A stretch of 64,000 nt of DNA from Lentisphaeria bacterium (GCA_017456285.1 JAFTJQ010000072.1:1-64000); one strand, 5' to 3'; counted from the first letter of the stretch, positions 34,129 to 43,039 are shown. The notes: a model not told the origin generated them from the letters alone. Numbers and translations are program-made.

Positions 34129-35121
34129 ATGTTAGCAGGAATTATGGTGACGTTGTTAGTCGGATTTGTTTGGATGCTGGTCGGAGTGATTTACAGCAGA
34201 GCTACTAAAGATAAGACACAATTTAATCTATTTATGATTAATTTTGTTATCTTGTATGCAATCACCGCATTTACACTTCCATTGCTTGCTAATTTGGGAA
34301 TAGTGCAGGAGTTTATTCCGCTCAAATACATGCCGGTTAAACCTCTGACGCAAATTCCGTGGAGCGATTTGTGGAAATTGGCACTATTGACTGCACCGGC
34401 AACTCTAACAGGGTTTGCAGGATTTTTCATTCTCTCTTTTGCGATGCGAAAAGGTTCGCACAGTGTGGCTTGGGGAATTATGCAGTCAGCCATTGTGCTG
34501 CCGTTTCTGACGGGGTGGTTAATTTTGGGCGATAATGTCAAATGGGGAAATCTCTGCGGTATGTTGATAATTATTCTATCATTGGCAATATTAGTTTTGG
34601 GTAAAATTGCAAGTGGCAAAAATTCTGCAAATACGGAAGAAAAATCAAATAACACAAGAGATTTTCTGATTTTAACTTTTGTGGCGTTTTTATGTACCGG
34701 GATTCAGCAGTCATGTACATTGCTGCCTAATAAAGCGGATATTATTTTCCCAAATACTCAAGCATTTAATGAGGCGGTTTTAGCTTGGCGTATTCCGCTT
34801 GGCAGTTTGGGAAGCGTAATTACTTGGACGATAGTATGTTTGCTTGCGAGAATTAAATTCTCATTCAGTCAGTTCAAAAACAGTCTTTTGTATGCGGTAG
34901 TAGTTTGGATGGGACATACACTATTTTATTTAGCGGTGGATATTTTGTCAAACTATAAATTATCGGGGATTGCCTATCCGCTGGCAATCGGGTGCTGTAT
35001 CATCTTTTTCTCACTTTTCTGCGTAATTATCCGCCATGAAAAACTGCATATTTTGGAAAAAATCGGCATCGGAGTTCTATCTTTAGGGCTTTTTGTACAA
35101 GCATTAGCAACGCTTTTTTAA
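34129..35121 (+). CDS. DMT-superfamily sugar transporter-like membrane protein
   Basis: A 330-residue protein with about ten hydrophobic helices, the layout of the drug/metabolite transporter superfamily, including the RhaT and GRP sugar porters. No family motif pins the substrate. Its place right after the oxidoreductase and isomerases and before the GH5 genes suggests uptake of a sugar used by this pathway. GGGAGA precedes the ATG. Confidence 0.7.
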   Translation: MLAGIMVTLLVGFVWMLVGVIYSRATKDKTQFNLFMINFVILYAITAFTLPLLANLGIVQEFIPLKYMPVKPLTQIPWSDLWKLALLTAPATLTGFAGFFILSFAMRKGSHSVAWGIMQSAIVLPFLTGWLILGDNVKWGNLCGMLIIILSLAILVLGKIASGKNSANTEEKSNNTRDFLILTFVAFLCTGIQQSCTLLPNKADIIFPNTQAFNEAVLAWRIPLGSLGSVITWTIVCLLARIKFSFSQFKNSLLYAVVVWMGHTLFYLAVDILSNYKLSGIAYPLAIGCCIIFFSLFCVIIRHEKLHILEKIGIGVLSLGLFVQALATLF

Positions 35122-35159
35122 TAAAAATTATTAACCCACAACAAAGAAAGGTAAAAAAA

Positions 35160-36725
35160 ATGAAAAAAATGTTGAAAAAAATGTTGTTGCTGTTTTTTGC
35201 TGCAATGCTTGCTCCACTTGCAAGTTCAGCAGAAATTCGGCTAACCGCTAAAGATTTCCGCTTGGGAGAATTTAATGAGCATGGAGTAAAGTACAAAACA
35301 AGTTTCGCTAAAGGTATTTTGACTGTGGAAATTGACAAAAGCTCAACTCTCAGCAATGGTACTTTCGGGGCAATTTTAACCGCTCCTGCGCAAAAAATGA
35401 TCGGTATGGGTGTTCGTTTCCGTGGTGAAGTCCGCTATACCGACATCGGGTCAGATGCGAAAGGTCCATTCTGGGGCGGCAAAATCATGGCAACCAACTT
35501 CCGTCAGGGTCAGTATAACTTCTTTGTATCACCTGTTTTGCGTGGAACAAAAAGTGAATGGCAGCCGATTTCGCTTGAGTGCGATTTTCCTGCTGACCAG
35601 CAGTCTGCACACATTGTTTTCGGTATGCAGCAGGCATACGGCAAAATTGAATTTCGCAATCTGGTTTATGAAGCATTTCCGATTGCTCCGATTACCAATG
35701 TCAAACTTCCTGCAAACTTCAAGTGCCAATATACCAAAAGAGTAACTGAAAATTCTGCCCGTCGTGGGGTAATGAGTCCTGCTTGGGCTCGTTTGACCGA
35801 ACAGGATATTCACGATTTGGCAAAATGGAATGTGAATTTGATTCGCTATCAAGTGGTTGACGGTTGTCCGAATGTCAGAGATATTGCTGTATTCAAAAAA
35901 TGGTTCTATTCCGCACTTGACCACATTGAAAAATTGATGCCGTTGTTGGAAAAATATGATATTCAGGTAATTATCGATATGCATGGTGTTGTCGGCGGTC
36001 GTTGCGGCAAATCAAGCAAATTCGATCCCAGCCACTTTATGGCAATGGAAGACACCAAATATCGCAATGCCTTTATCGAAATTTGGAAAGAAACTGCAAA
36101 GCGTTTCAAGGGCAATAAGCAAATTTACGCCTATGACCTCTGCAATGAACCGATTCAGCACGGCAAAGCAAAACACAGTTTCTGGGATTTGCAGTATGAT
36201 GCGGCGAAAGCAATTCGCACAATCGACCCCGAAGTGCCGATTATGGTGGAATCTAACCACATGGCAAATCCGATTTTCTTTGAAATGCAGCCGATGCCTT
36301 TGAAGAATATCATCTACTCAATTCACATGTACGCACCGGGAGACTACACTCATCAAGGGGTAAATGATACCAGCTATACCAAGCAGTTTTATGCGAAAAA
36401 ATATGATTATCGCAATGCGGGTTGGGATCGTGCCAGACTTGCTAAAGCAATGGAGGCAGTTCGCAAATTCCAGAATAAATACGGTGCAAAAATTCAAGTC
36501 GGCGAATTTTCTGTCGCAATCTGGGCACCCGGCGGTGCAGCTTATTTGAATGATTTGGTATCGATTTTTGAGGAGTACAAGTGGGATTGGACTTATCACG
36601 CTTTCCGTGAATGGGACGGCTGGTCTTTGGAGCATGAGGGCAGACCTGATGCTATGTGGAAAGCAAAACAGCCTACTGACCGCTTGAAAGTCATGCTTAA
36701 GTATTGGGAAAAAAATAAACAATAA
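35160..36725 (+). CDS. Secreted GH5 glycosidase with N-terminal carbohydrate-binding-like domain, copy 1
   Basis: 521 residues: signal peptide (about 1-24, ending ASSA), a beta-sandwich resembling a carbohydrate-binding domain (about 25-180), and a GH5 TIM barrel with DLAKWNVNLIRYQ, VIIDMHGVVGG, acid/base E330 in DLCNEPI and nucleophile E449 in VGEFSVA. GH5 covers endoglucanase, mannanase and related beta-glycan hydrolases; the subfamily cannot be set by eye. It acts outside the cytoplasm. AAAGGT precedes the ATG. The next gene is a paralog. Confidence 0.9.
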   Translation: MKKMLKKMLLLFFAAMLAPLASSAEIRLTAKDFRLGEFNEHGVKYKTSFAKGILTVEIDKSSTLSNGTFGAILTAPAQKMIGMGVRFRGEVRYTDIGSDAKGPFWGGKIMATNFRQGQYNFFVSPVLRGTKSEWQPISLECDFPADQQSAHIVFGMQQAYGKIEFRNLVYEAFPIAPITNVKLPANFKCQYTKRVTENSARRGVMSPAWARLTEQDIHDLAKWNVNLIRYQVVDGCPNVRDIAVFKKWFYSALDHIEKLMPLLEKYDIQVIIDMHGVVGGRCGKSSKFDPSHFMAMEDTKYRNAFIEIWKETAKRFKGNKQIYAYDLCNEPIQHGKAKHSFWDLQYDAAKAIRTIDPEVPIMVESNHMANPIFFEMQPMPLKNIIYSIHMYAPGDYTHQGVNDTSYTKQFYAKKYDYRNAGWDRARLAKAMEAVRKFQNKYGAKIQVGEFSVAIWAPGGAAYLNDLVSIFEEYKWDWTYHAFREWDGWSLEHEGRPDAMWKAKQPTDRLKVMLKYWEKNKQ

Positions 36726-36737
36726 GGATTTTTTTTA

Positions 36738-38294
36738 ATGAAAAAAATATTGCTTTTAATTGCTATGATTTTCTCTTTGCCGCTTTGGGGCGGCGAAGAG
36801 ATTGCATTGGGCAAAAAAGATTTTAAATTGGGTGATTTCTGGTGGAAAGCAGGTAAATATTCTGTAACTTATGAGGACGGAATTTTTACTGTAGATATTC
36901 CGGTTCAGCATGGGATTTCCAATGAAACTCGTGGTGCAGTGTTTAATATTCCGGTAAAAAAATTGCTGGGCAAAGGGGTTCAAATTCGTGGTGAAGTCCG
37001 CTATGAAAATATCGCTTTTGACAAGGGCAATGCACATGCCGGCGGTAAAATTTTAGCGTACAATGAAAAAGCCGGGCTTAAAAACTTCTTTGTTTCTCCA
37101 ACTTTGAGAGGCACTCAAAAAGAGTGGCAGCCAATTATGCTTACTTGTGAGTTCCCTGCCGATATAGATGATGCACAAATTGTTTTGGGGATACAGCAGG
37201 GGTGGGGCAAATTGCAGTTCCGCAATATGCGTATTGAAGAGTTTCCGATTGCCCCGATTATCAAAGCCGATTTGCCGCCGAATTTCCGTTGCGAGTACAC
37301 TGATAGAGTTACCAAAAACGTTGCCCGTCGCGGGGTAATGAGTCCACCGTGGAGCAGAATGACCGAGCAGGATATTCATGATTTGGCAAAATGGAATGTA
37401 AATTTAATTCGCTACCAGATTGTTGATGGTTTAGTTGATGCAAAAAATATTGAAGGTTATAAAAAATGGTTCTATTCCGCACTTGATCACATTGAAAAAA
37501 TGATGCCGTTACTTGAAAAATATGATATTCAAGTAATTATCGATATGCACCATGTTGTCGGCGGACGTTGCGGCAAAGTAAGCGGTTTCGACCCCAGTCA
37601 CTTTATGGCAATGGAGGATAGTAAATACTTGAATGCTTTCGTGGAAATCTGGAGAGAAACAGCAAAGCGTTTCAAAGGCAACAAGCAAGTTTACGCCTTT
37701 GACCTCTGCAATGAACCGATTCAGCACGGCAAAGCGAAACACAGTTTCTATGAAATGCAATACGCTGCCGCCAAGGCAATTCGTGAAGTTGACCCCGAAG
37801 TGCCGATTATGGTCGAGGGTAATCACATGGCGAACCCGAACTTCTTTGAAATGGAGCCGATTCCATTGAAAAATATTATCTATTCAGTTCACATGTATGC
37901 ACCCGGTGATTACACGCATCAGGGGGTAAATGATACCAGTTACACCAAACAGTTTTATGCGAAGCGTTATGATTATCGCAAAGCAGGCTGGAATCGTGAG
38001 AGATTGGCTAAGTCAATGGAAGCAACCCGTAATTTTGAGAAAAAGTACGGTGCTAAAATTCAGGTCGGTGAATTTTCTGTGGCAATCTGGGCTCCCGGCG
38101 GAGCAGATTACTTGAATGATTTGATCTCAATTTTTGAAGAGTACAAGTGGGATTGGAGTTATCACGCTTTCCGTGAGTGGACGGGGTGGTCATTGGAGCA
38201 TGAGGGTACTCCTGACAAAATGATTAAAGCCTCAAAGCCGACTGACAGACTTGAAGTTATGCTTAAATATTGGCAGCAAAACAACAAGAAATGA
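36738..38294 (+). CDS. Secreted GH5 glycosidase with N-terminal carbohydrate-binding-like domain, copy 2
   Basis: 518 residues with a signal peptide (LLLIAMIFSLPLWGG), the same domain layout as the preceding gene, acid/base E326 in DLCNEPI and nucleophile E445 in VGEFSVA. The catalytic barrels are close (about 80 percent by eye), while the N-terminal sandwich is more diverged, which may broaden binding. It is the last gene of the run; the promoter B region follows. Confidence 0.9.
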   Translation: MKKILLLIAMIFSLPLWGGEEIALGKKDFKLGDFWWKAGKYSVTYEDGIFTVDIPVQHGISNETRGAVFNIPVKKLLGKGVQIRGEVRYENIAFDKGNAHAGGKILAYNEKAGLKNFFVSPTLRGTQKEWQPIMLTCEFPADIDDAQIVLGIQQGWGKLQFRNMRIEEFPIAPIIKADLPPNFRCEYTDRVTKNVARRGVMSPPWSRMTEQDIHDLAKWNVNLIRYQIVDGLVDAKNIEGYKKWFYSALDHIEKMMPLLEKYDIQVIIDMHHVVGGRCGKVSGFDPSHFMAMEDSKYLNAFVEIWRETAKRFKGNKQVYAFDLCNEPIQHGKAKHSFYEMQYAAAKAIREVDPEVPIMVEGNHMANPNFFEMEPIPLKNIIYSVHMYAPGDYTHQGVNDTSYTKQFYAKRYDYRKAGWNRERLAKSMEATRNFEKKYGAKIQVGEFSVAIWAPGGADYLNDLISIFEEYKWDWSYHAFREWTGWSLEHEGTPDKMIKASKPTDRLEVMLKYWQQNNKK

Positions 38295-38326
38295 TTGGAG
38301 GTATGCATCCAAAATCAGCAATTTTA

Positions 38327-38398
38327 TTGCATTTTTACCGGATTGTTACATTTTATTACCATATTGTTTCTTGTTTTTTTGAAAAAATGAGGTATAAT
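38327..38398 (+). promoter_or_regulatory. Shared glycan promoter element, copy B
   Basis: TTGCATTTTTACCGG, GATTGTTACA, TTTTATTACCATATTG, then -35 TTGTTT (38371-38376), 16 bases, -10 TATAAT (38393-38398). A GCAATTTTATTGC palindrome at 38318-38330 overlaps the left end and is also present (one change) in copy C. It drives the leader and pseudopilin gene at 38630. Confidence 0.7.
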
Positions 38399-38408
38399 AT
38401 ATGATGTG

Positions 38409-38473
38409 ACCGGAAATTAGCAGTTTTTGCAAGTCAATATACTTGAATTGACAACCAACACTGCTATAACGGT
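38409..38473 (+). ncRNA. Structured 5' leader of the pseudopilin transcript
   Basis: Three nested stems: ACCG (38409-38412)/CGGT (38470-38473), AGCAGT (38419-38424)/ACTGCT (38460-38465), GTCAAT (38433-38438)/ATTGAC (38447-38452). It starts within about four bases of the expected transcription start. It does not match a riboswitch I know; it could protect the mRNA end or regulate translation. Confidence 0.45.
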
Positions 38474-38484
38474 AAAAACATTAA

Positions 38485-38616
38485 ATGACGTTTAATAATA
38501 CACGGGGTATTATTGAAATAGGAATGAGGGCTGAAAAAAAGCAAAATCAAGCTCAAATTCTGAATATTAATGAGGACGGTATTCCCATTGATATTTTAAC
38601 AAAAACCTTAACTTGA
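38485..38616 (+). CDS. Possible 43-residue leader peptide, unknown
   Basis: An ATG frame of 43 codons in the leader between promoter B and the pseudopilin gene, product MTFNNTRGIIEIGMRAEKKQ…ILTKTLT. It has no ribosome site of note and no recognised family. It ends 13 bases before the pseudopilin start, with AAAGG (38617-38620) following, so coupling is possible. Equally it may be a chance frame or a gene remnant. Confidence 0.3.
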   Translation: MTFNNTRGIIEIGMRAEKKQNQAQILNINEDGIPIDILTKTLT

Positions 38617-38629
38617 AAGGAATTAAAAA

Positions 38630-39346
38630 ATGAAAAAATCACTCTATTTCACCTTAATTGAATTGTTGGTGGTCATTGCAATCATTGCGATTCTTGCAGG
38701 AATGTTGCTTCCGGCACTTAACAAAGCTCGTGAAAAAGCCCGCACAATTTCTTGTGTAAACAACCAGAAACAAGTTGCTTTGTCAGTAACTCAGTACACC
38801 ATGGATAATGGCGATTCATTGCCTAATAATCGTTCATGGCTTATGGATTTCTGGACTCAGGTTCGTCCTTACATCGGCGGTATGACTGATTGGCCGACCA
38901 AACCGCACAACTTGTGCTGCCCGTCTGCAACTTTCCTCGAAGCCGGTGCTGCTAATAATAAATACATTGCAACCTATGTTCCGACTGCTATCGAAACTGA
39001 AGTTGCTGCTGCTGAGGCTAAAAACGGTTGGTTCGGAAACGACGGAAAACCCCGCAAATTGACCACACTTGATCCTGCATCTGCAATTTTCGGTGAACAG
39101 AATTATTTGTATGGAAATGCCGGATACTATCGTGCTTATGGTTGTGATAATGCTGCTTGCCCGGGTTTGCAGGCAACGCAAACTAAAGGTACTGAAGGTA
39201 ATAGTGCTCTTGCTACCCACTTTATCCACGGCGGTTCTGCTAACTTCGCATTTGCTGACGGTCACGTTCAGACTGTTAAATCTAATGGCAAACAATTATT
39301 TAATCAGAAAGATTCAAGCGGTACCTCTTGGGGTCTTGTACAATAA
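38630..39346 (+). CDS. Prepilin-like protein (type II pseudopilin start, DUF1559-like)
   Basis: A 238-residue protein: short basic leader, cleavage context LYFTLIEL with the conserved Glu, a perfect hydrophobic helix ([16 protein letters not shown]), [10 protein letters not shown], then a globular part ending in [13 protein letters not shown], the H-x-DG signature seen in this family. Prepilin peptidase would cleave before the FTL. Such proteins are highly expanded in Lentisphaerae and Planctomycetes; they may build short surface fibres. It has its own promoter (B), structured leader and terminator, so it is a single-gene unit embedded in a glycan locus. Confidence 0.88.
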   Translation: MKKSLYFTLIELLVVIAIIAILAGMLLPALNKAREKARTISCVNNQKQVALSVTQYTMDNGDSLPNNRSWLMDFWTQVRPYIGGMTDWPTKPHNLCCPSATFLEAGAANNKYIATYVPTAIETEVAAAEAKNGWFGNDGKPRKLTTLDPASAIFGEQNYLYGNAGYYRAYGCDNAACPGLQATQTKGTEGNSALATHFIHGGSANFAFADGHVQTVKSNGKQLFNQKDSSGTSWGLVQ

Positions 39347-39371
39347 TAGTTCTGTTTAGAATTTAATTCAA

Positions 39372-39408
39372 AAAATACTGCTTCTCAAATTTGAAAAGCA
39401 GTATTTTT
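39372..39408 (+). terminator. Intrinsic terminator after the pseudopilin gene
   Basis: AATACTGCTT (39374-39383) and AAGCAGTATT (39396-39405) form a 10-bp stem followed by T5. Confidence 0.85.
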
Positions 39409-39467
39409 GTATTATAGTAATTACTTGCAAAGTAGTTTTTACAGTTAAAAAGGGAAAAAACGGGAAA

Positions 39468-40631
39468 ATGAAAAAAATCATAATTTGGGTGATGTTAGTT
39501 ATGAGTATGTGTCAAATCAGTGCAAATATGCCGACGGAAGTATTCAATAGTTATCCGACAGTTTATGCAATCGGAAATGAGTATCAGATTATCGTTTCGG
39601 TAAAAAAATCAACTCTCATGTGGGTTGAAGTTAATGGCAGAAATTATTATGATGACTCAAATGGAATTTTGCGTTCAGAGAGCCCCACACATATTTTGAA
39701 AGTGCCGATGGCTGAACTTGATAAAGCAAAAAAATATACAATTTGCTATCGGGAAATAGTGGGCGAGAGATTACCGTATTTTAATAAAACAACTGAACTC
39801 AAAAAAATTAGTTTCAATTTTCGTCCCGTCCAAGGAGATAATATAAAAATTTATTCGATTGCTGACGCTCATAATCGGGTTGAAACTCCCGTTGCCGCAG
39901 GAAAATTCTGGGGCGATGATTTAGATTTGCTGATATTAAATGGCGACATCCCTGATGACGGCAGAAAAATTGAACATTTTGTTACAATTCATAAAATTGC
40001 AGGCAATATTACCAAAGGTGAGATTCCCGTAATTTATTCTCGCGGCAATCACGATATGCGTGGCAAATTCGCCGAGAAATTAAGCGAACACTCTCCGACT
40101 CAAAATGGAAACAGTTATTTTACTTTCCGAGTCGGTGCTTTGTGGGGAATTGTCCTTGATTGCGGTGAGGATAAACCAGACACCAATGTGGAGTACGGCA
40201 ATACGATTGCCTGTCATGAATTTCGACTTCGCCAGACAGAATTTTTGAAGCAAGTTATTGCTAATGCGGAGAATGAATACAAGCAGAATGGCGTAAAATA
40301 TAAACTCGTGGTTTCGCATGTGCCGTTTTCACAAGTTCCGAATCCGCCCTTTAATATCGAGCAGGATATTTATCGCGAATGGTGCAAACTTTTGCGTGAT
40401 GAAGTTAAACCGCATTTGATGATTTCAGGACATAAGCATAGACAGTATGTGATACTTGAAAAATCAGAAAATGATCATTTGGGTCAGCCTTGCCCCGTAG
40501 TTGTCGGATCTCATCCGAGCAACGATTTTTATCGTGGTACGGCGATGGAGTTTGCCCCGACTTCAGTTGAGGTGCTTTTTACTGACGATAAAAAAACTGT
40601 ACTTGAGAAATATCAATTCCCGATTAAGTAG
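39468..40631 (+). CDS. Exported calcineurin-like metallophosphoesterase
   Basis: 387 residues: signal peptide (about 1-19), a beta-sandwich (about 20-120), and a metallophosphoesterase domain with the motif series SIADAHN, LNGDIPDD, SRGNHD, VSHVPF and SGHKHRQ that binds two metals. Exported to the periplasm or surface. Substrate is unknown: a phosphorylated glycan, nucleotide or phospholipid are all possible. It has GGGAAAAAACGG before the ATG. It lies alone between two regulated units. Confidence 0.85.
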   Translation: MKKIIIWVMLVMSMCQISANMPTEVFNSYPTVYAIGNEYQIIVSVKKSTLMWVEVNGRNYYDDSNGILRSESPTHILKVPMAELDKAKKYTICYREIVGERLPYFNKTTELKKISFNFRPVQGDNIKIYSIADAHNRVETPVAAGKFWGDDLDLLILNGDIPDDGRKIEHFVTIHKIAGNITKGEIPVIYSRGNHDMRGKFAEKLSEHSPTQNGNSYFTFRVGALWGIVLDCGEDKPDTNVEYGNTIACHEFRLRQTEFLKQVIANAENEYKQNGVKYKLVVSHVPFSQVPNPPFNIEQDIYREWCKLLRDEVKPHLMISGHKHRQYVILEKSENDHLGQPCPVVVGSHPSNDFYRGTAMEFAPTSVEVLFTDDKKTVLEKYQFPIK

Positions 40632-40790
40632 ATGCTTGGAGGGCTGGAAGCATGGCGTCGGTCGCTTGCTATAAATATGGGAAGCTCTGTGAGGCATTCG
40701 GTCTGCGAGCCGTTTAAGGCTCGTATGTAGTCGCTCTGAAAAGAGCGACACCTTATTTCGGCTATGAATCCATGCGTCCATGCAGCTAAA
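40632..40790. repeat. Palindrome-rich spacer
   Basis: No gene. Contains CGAGCC (40706-40711)/GGCTCG (40718-40723) and GTCGCTC (40730-40736)/GAGCGAC (40743-40749) hairpins, plus ATGCTTGGAGGGCTGGAAGCAT near the left end. These resemble the hairpins at 1-800 and may be the same type of intergenic repeat. GC content is higher than in the neighbours. Confidence 0.5.
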
Positions 40791-40803
40791 ATCGGCAATT
40801 TTA

Positions 40804-40876
40804 TTGTATTTTTACCCGAATGTTACACTTTATTACCATATTATCTCTTGTTATTTTTGAGATATGGCAGTATATT
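40804..40876 (+). promoter_or_regulatory. Shared glycan promoter element, copy C
   Basis: TTGTATTTTTACCCG, AATGTTACACTTTATTACCATATTA, then -35 TTGTTA (40848-40853), 17 bases, -10 TATATT (40871-40876). It aligns with copies A and B. It lies 45 bases before the second DUF6259 start. Confidence 0.65.
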
Positions 40877-40921
40877 AAATAAGTATAGAATTTGTTTTAT
40901 AAAAAAATAGAGGTTTTTATT

Positions 40922-43039
40922 GTGGATAACAGTCCAAAAATTGTATTTAATCAAAATGGGTATTTGCTTTCGCTTGTTTTGAATAATGTTGAATTTATCA
41001 AGGCGAATCATGCCGAAAGTCTCTTTATCGTTCAATTGAGAGATTTTATCGGCAGTCCTTTTCAATTGGCGGCAGGGGATTTCAAAAATGTGGAAATTTC
41101 TGAAGCGGATGATAGCGTGCAAGTTATCTATTCTGAATGTCCGAGATTGCCGGGTACGATGATAATTGTCTATGCCGTAATTGAAGAAAATTCAGTTAAT
41201 TGGCAGATTCGAGTCGAACTTGAGAGCAATGACTATTCTCTCGAATGGGCAGACTATCCGAGATTGGTGCTTAAAGCCGATGAAAATACCAAAACTTTGC
41301 TGCCATACGCCGAGGGAACTCTCGTAAGTAATCTTAAAACTCGTGAAACAAAATGTAATTTCCGTTGCGAATATTCAGAGTATCCGCTTACGGGAATCAA
41401 TAACTTCTATCCCGGCCCTGCCGCAATGCAGTTTGAGGCTGTTTACAACAATAATTCAGGGCTTTACATCGGTTGTGAAGACCCAACTCACTCGCCCAAA
41501 ACTATTGATGCTGCAAGTTGCGGCGATGACGGAATTATTTTGATGATTCAGAGTTTTACTGGCGGAGATAATAAGCTCCCTTATGCAGTTAAAACCTCTT
41601 ATTTTGAGGGAGATTGGCAGAATGCGGCAGAAATTTACCGCAACTTTATGGAGCAGTCTGATCCCGTTTTGCCTGCCAAATTGAGCGAGAGAATGCCCGA
41701 TTGGCTTCGCAAGTCGCCGATTATTCTTGCTTATGCAGTCAAAGGCAACGGAAGCGACCATGGCGATTTAAGCCCGAATGAATTTTATCCCTACATTAAT
41801 GCTTTGCCGACTATGGAGAAGTATCAGAAACTCTGGGATAATCCTGTAATGGGCTTGCTTATGCACTGGGAGGGAACTGCTCCGTGGGCTCCGCCATTTG
41901 TCTGGCCTCCTTACGGCGGAGAGAGTGAACTCAAAAAATACATTGATGCAATGCACGAAAAAGGTAATACCGTCGGCTTGTACTGTTCCGGAATTGCTTG
42001 GACTCAAAGAAGCATGATTGACCACTCTTACTCCCTCGAAAAACGCTTTGCCGAGGACAATGTGGCGGAGTCAATTTGTGTCGGCCCACGCGGAGAAACT
42101 TGGTCAAGAGTTTGTAATAATCCCATGGGGCAAAGACTTGGTTTCGATCTCTGTGCTGAAACAGATTATACCCATAAAGTTGTAACTAATGAGGTCGGTT
42201 CTGCCGCTGATTTGGGGGTTGATTATATGCAGTATTTCGACCAGAATCAGGGATGCTCCGCACCGTTTTGTTACAGCAAAAATCATAATCACCCGAATTT
42301 GCCGGGTTCATGGCACACTGAGTCAATGAGAAAATTACTTTTTGATGCTCAAAAAGTTGCAGATAAAACTATCTTGGGTTGCGAAAACGGTGCAGCCGAG
42401 CCATACATGGAAGTTTGCATGCTTAATGATTTAAGAAATCACTTGGCGTGGGGGGCAGGCGGTAAACCTGTGCCGCTCTATCCATATTTATTCCATGAAT
42501 ATGTTTGCGGTTTTTCAGGCAATGGAGTCTGTTTGAGTGATTGGGTTGATTTGGATAAAAATCAAAATATTCTCCATTGGATTATGGCTTGGAATTTTGT
42601 CAATGGTAATCTCTTGTCACCGGTTTTGAAGGAAAAAGGTGAAATCTATTGGCATTGGAATTTGCTTTGGGATCAGCATGAAAATCCGAAACAAGAACCT
42701 TTGATTGAGATTATCGGTAATTTGTCAGAGTGGCGAAGAACTCTTGCCAAAGAATTTTTGATTGACGGCAGGATGGAGATTTGCCCGAAAATCGAATGTG
42801 AGAAAAATATTGTCTATTTGAAGCAGAATAGAACTGAAGAAATTCCTGCAATCGAGAGTGCGGTATGGAGCAATTCAAATGGTGAAAAGGCACTTTTCCT
42901 CGTAAATTACAGCGATAGTGAAGTTGCTTGCCGAGTTGATTTGAGCGGTATTGCCGTCAATCGGGCAGGGGATGAGCAAGAATTTGCGGGTGGAGTAATT
43001 ACTGTCCCGAAATTCGATGCAATTATGATCAAGTTGTAA
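40922..43039 (+). CDS. DUF6259-like TIM-barrel protein, second copy
   Basis: About 705 residues from a GTG start that has the same AGAGG ribosome site as the first copy (27109). All the notable motifs are kept: HWEGTAPWAPPFVW, GLYCSGIAW, YFDQN, GCENGAAEPY. About 93 percent identical over the first 100 residues by eye, with many silent changes, so both copies seem to be under selection. Unlike the first copy it is alone, under its own promoter (C) and terminator. Confidence 0.75.
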   Translation: MDNSPKIVFNQNGYLLSLVLNNVEFIKANHAESLFIVQLRDFIGSPFQLAAGDFKNVEISEADDSVQVIYSECPRLPGTMIIVYAVIEENSVNWQIRVELESNDYSLEWADYPRLVLKADENTKTLLPYAEGTLVSNLKTRETKCNFRCEYSEYPLTGINNFYPGPAAMQFEAVYNNNSGLYIGCEDPTHSPKTIDAASCGDDGIILMIQSFTGGDNKLPYAVKTSYFEGDWQNAAEIYRNFMEQSDPVLPAKLSERMPDWLRKSPIILAYAVKGNGSDHGDLSPNEFYPYINALPTMEKYQKLWDNPVMGLLMHWEGTAPWAPPFVWPPYGGESELKKYIDAMHEKGNTVGLYCSGIAWTQRSMIDHSYSLEKRFAEDNVAESICVGPRGETWSRVCNNPMGQRLGFDLCAETDYTHKVVTNEVGSAADLGVDYMQYFDQNQGCSAPFCYSKNHNHPNLPGSWHTESMRKLLFDAQKVADKTILGCENGAAEPYMEVCMLNDLRNHLAWGAGGKPVPLYPYLFHEYVCGFSGNGVCLSDWVDLDKNQNILHWIMAWNFVNGNLLSPVLKEKGEIYWHWNLLWDQHENPKQEPLIEIIGNLSEWRRTLAKEFLIDGRMEICPKIECEKNIVYLKQNRTEEIPAIESAVWSNSNGEKALFLVNYSDSEVACRVDLSGIAVNRAGDEQEFAGGVITVPKFDAIMIKL

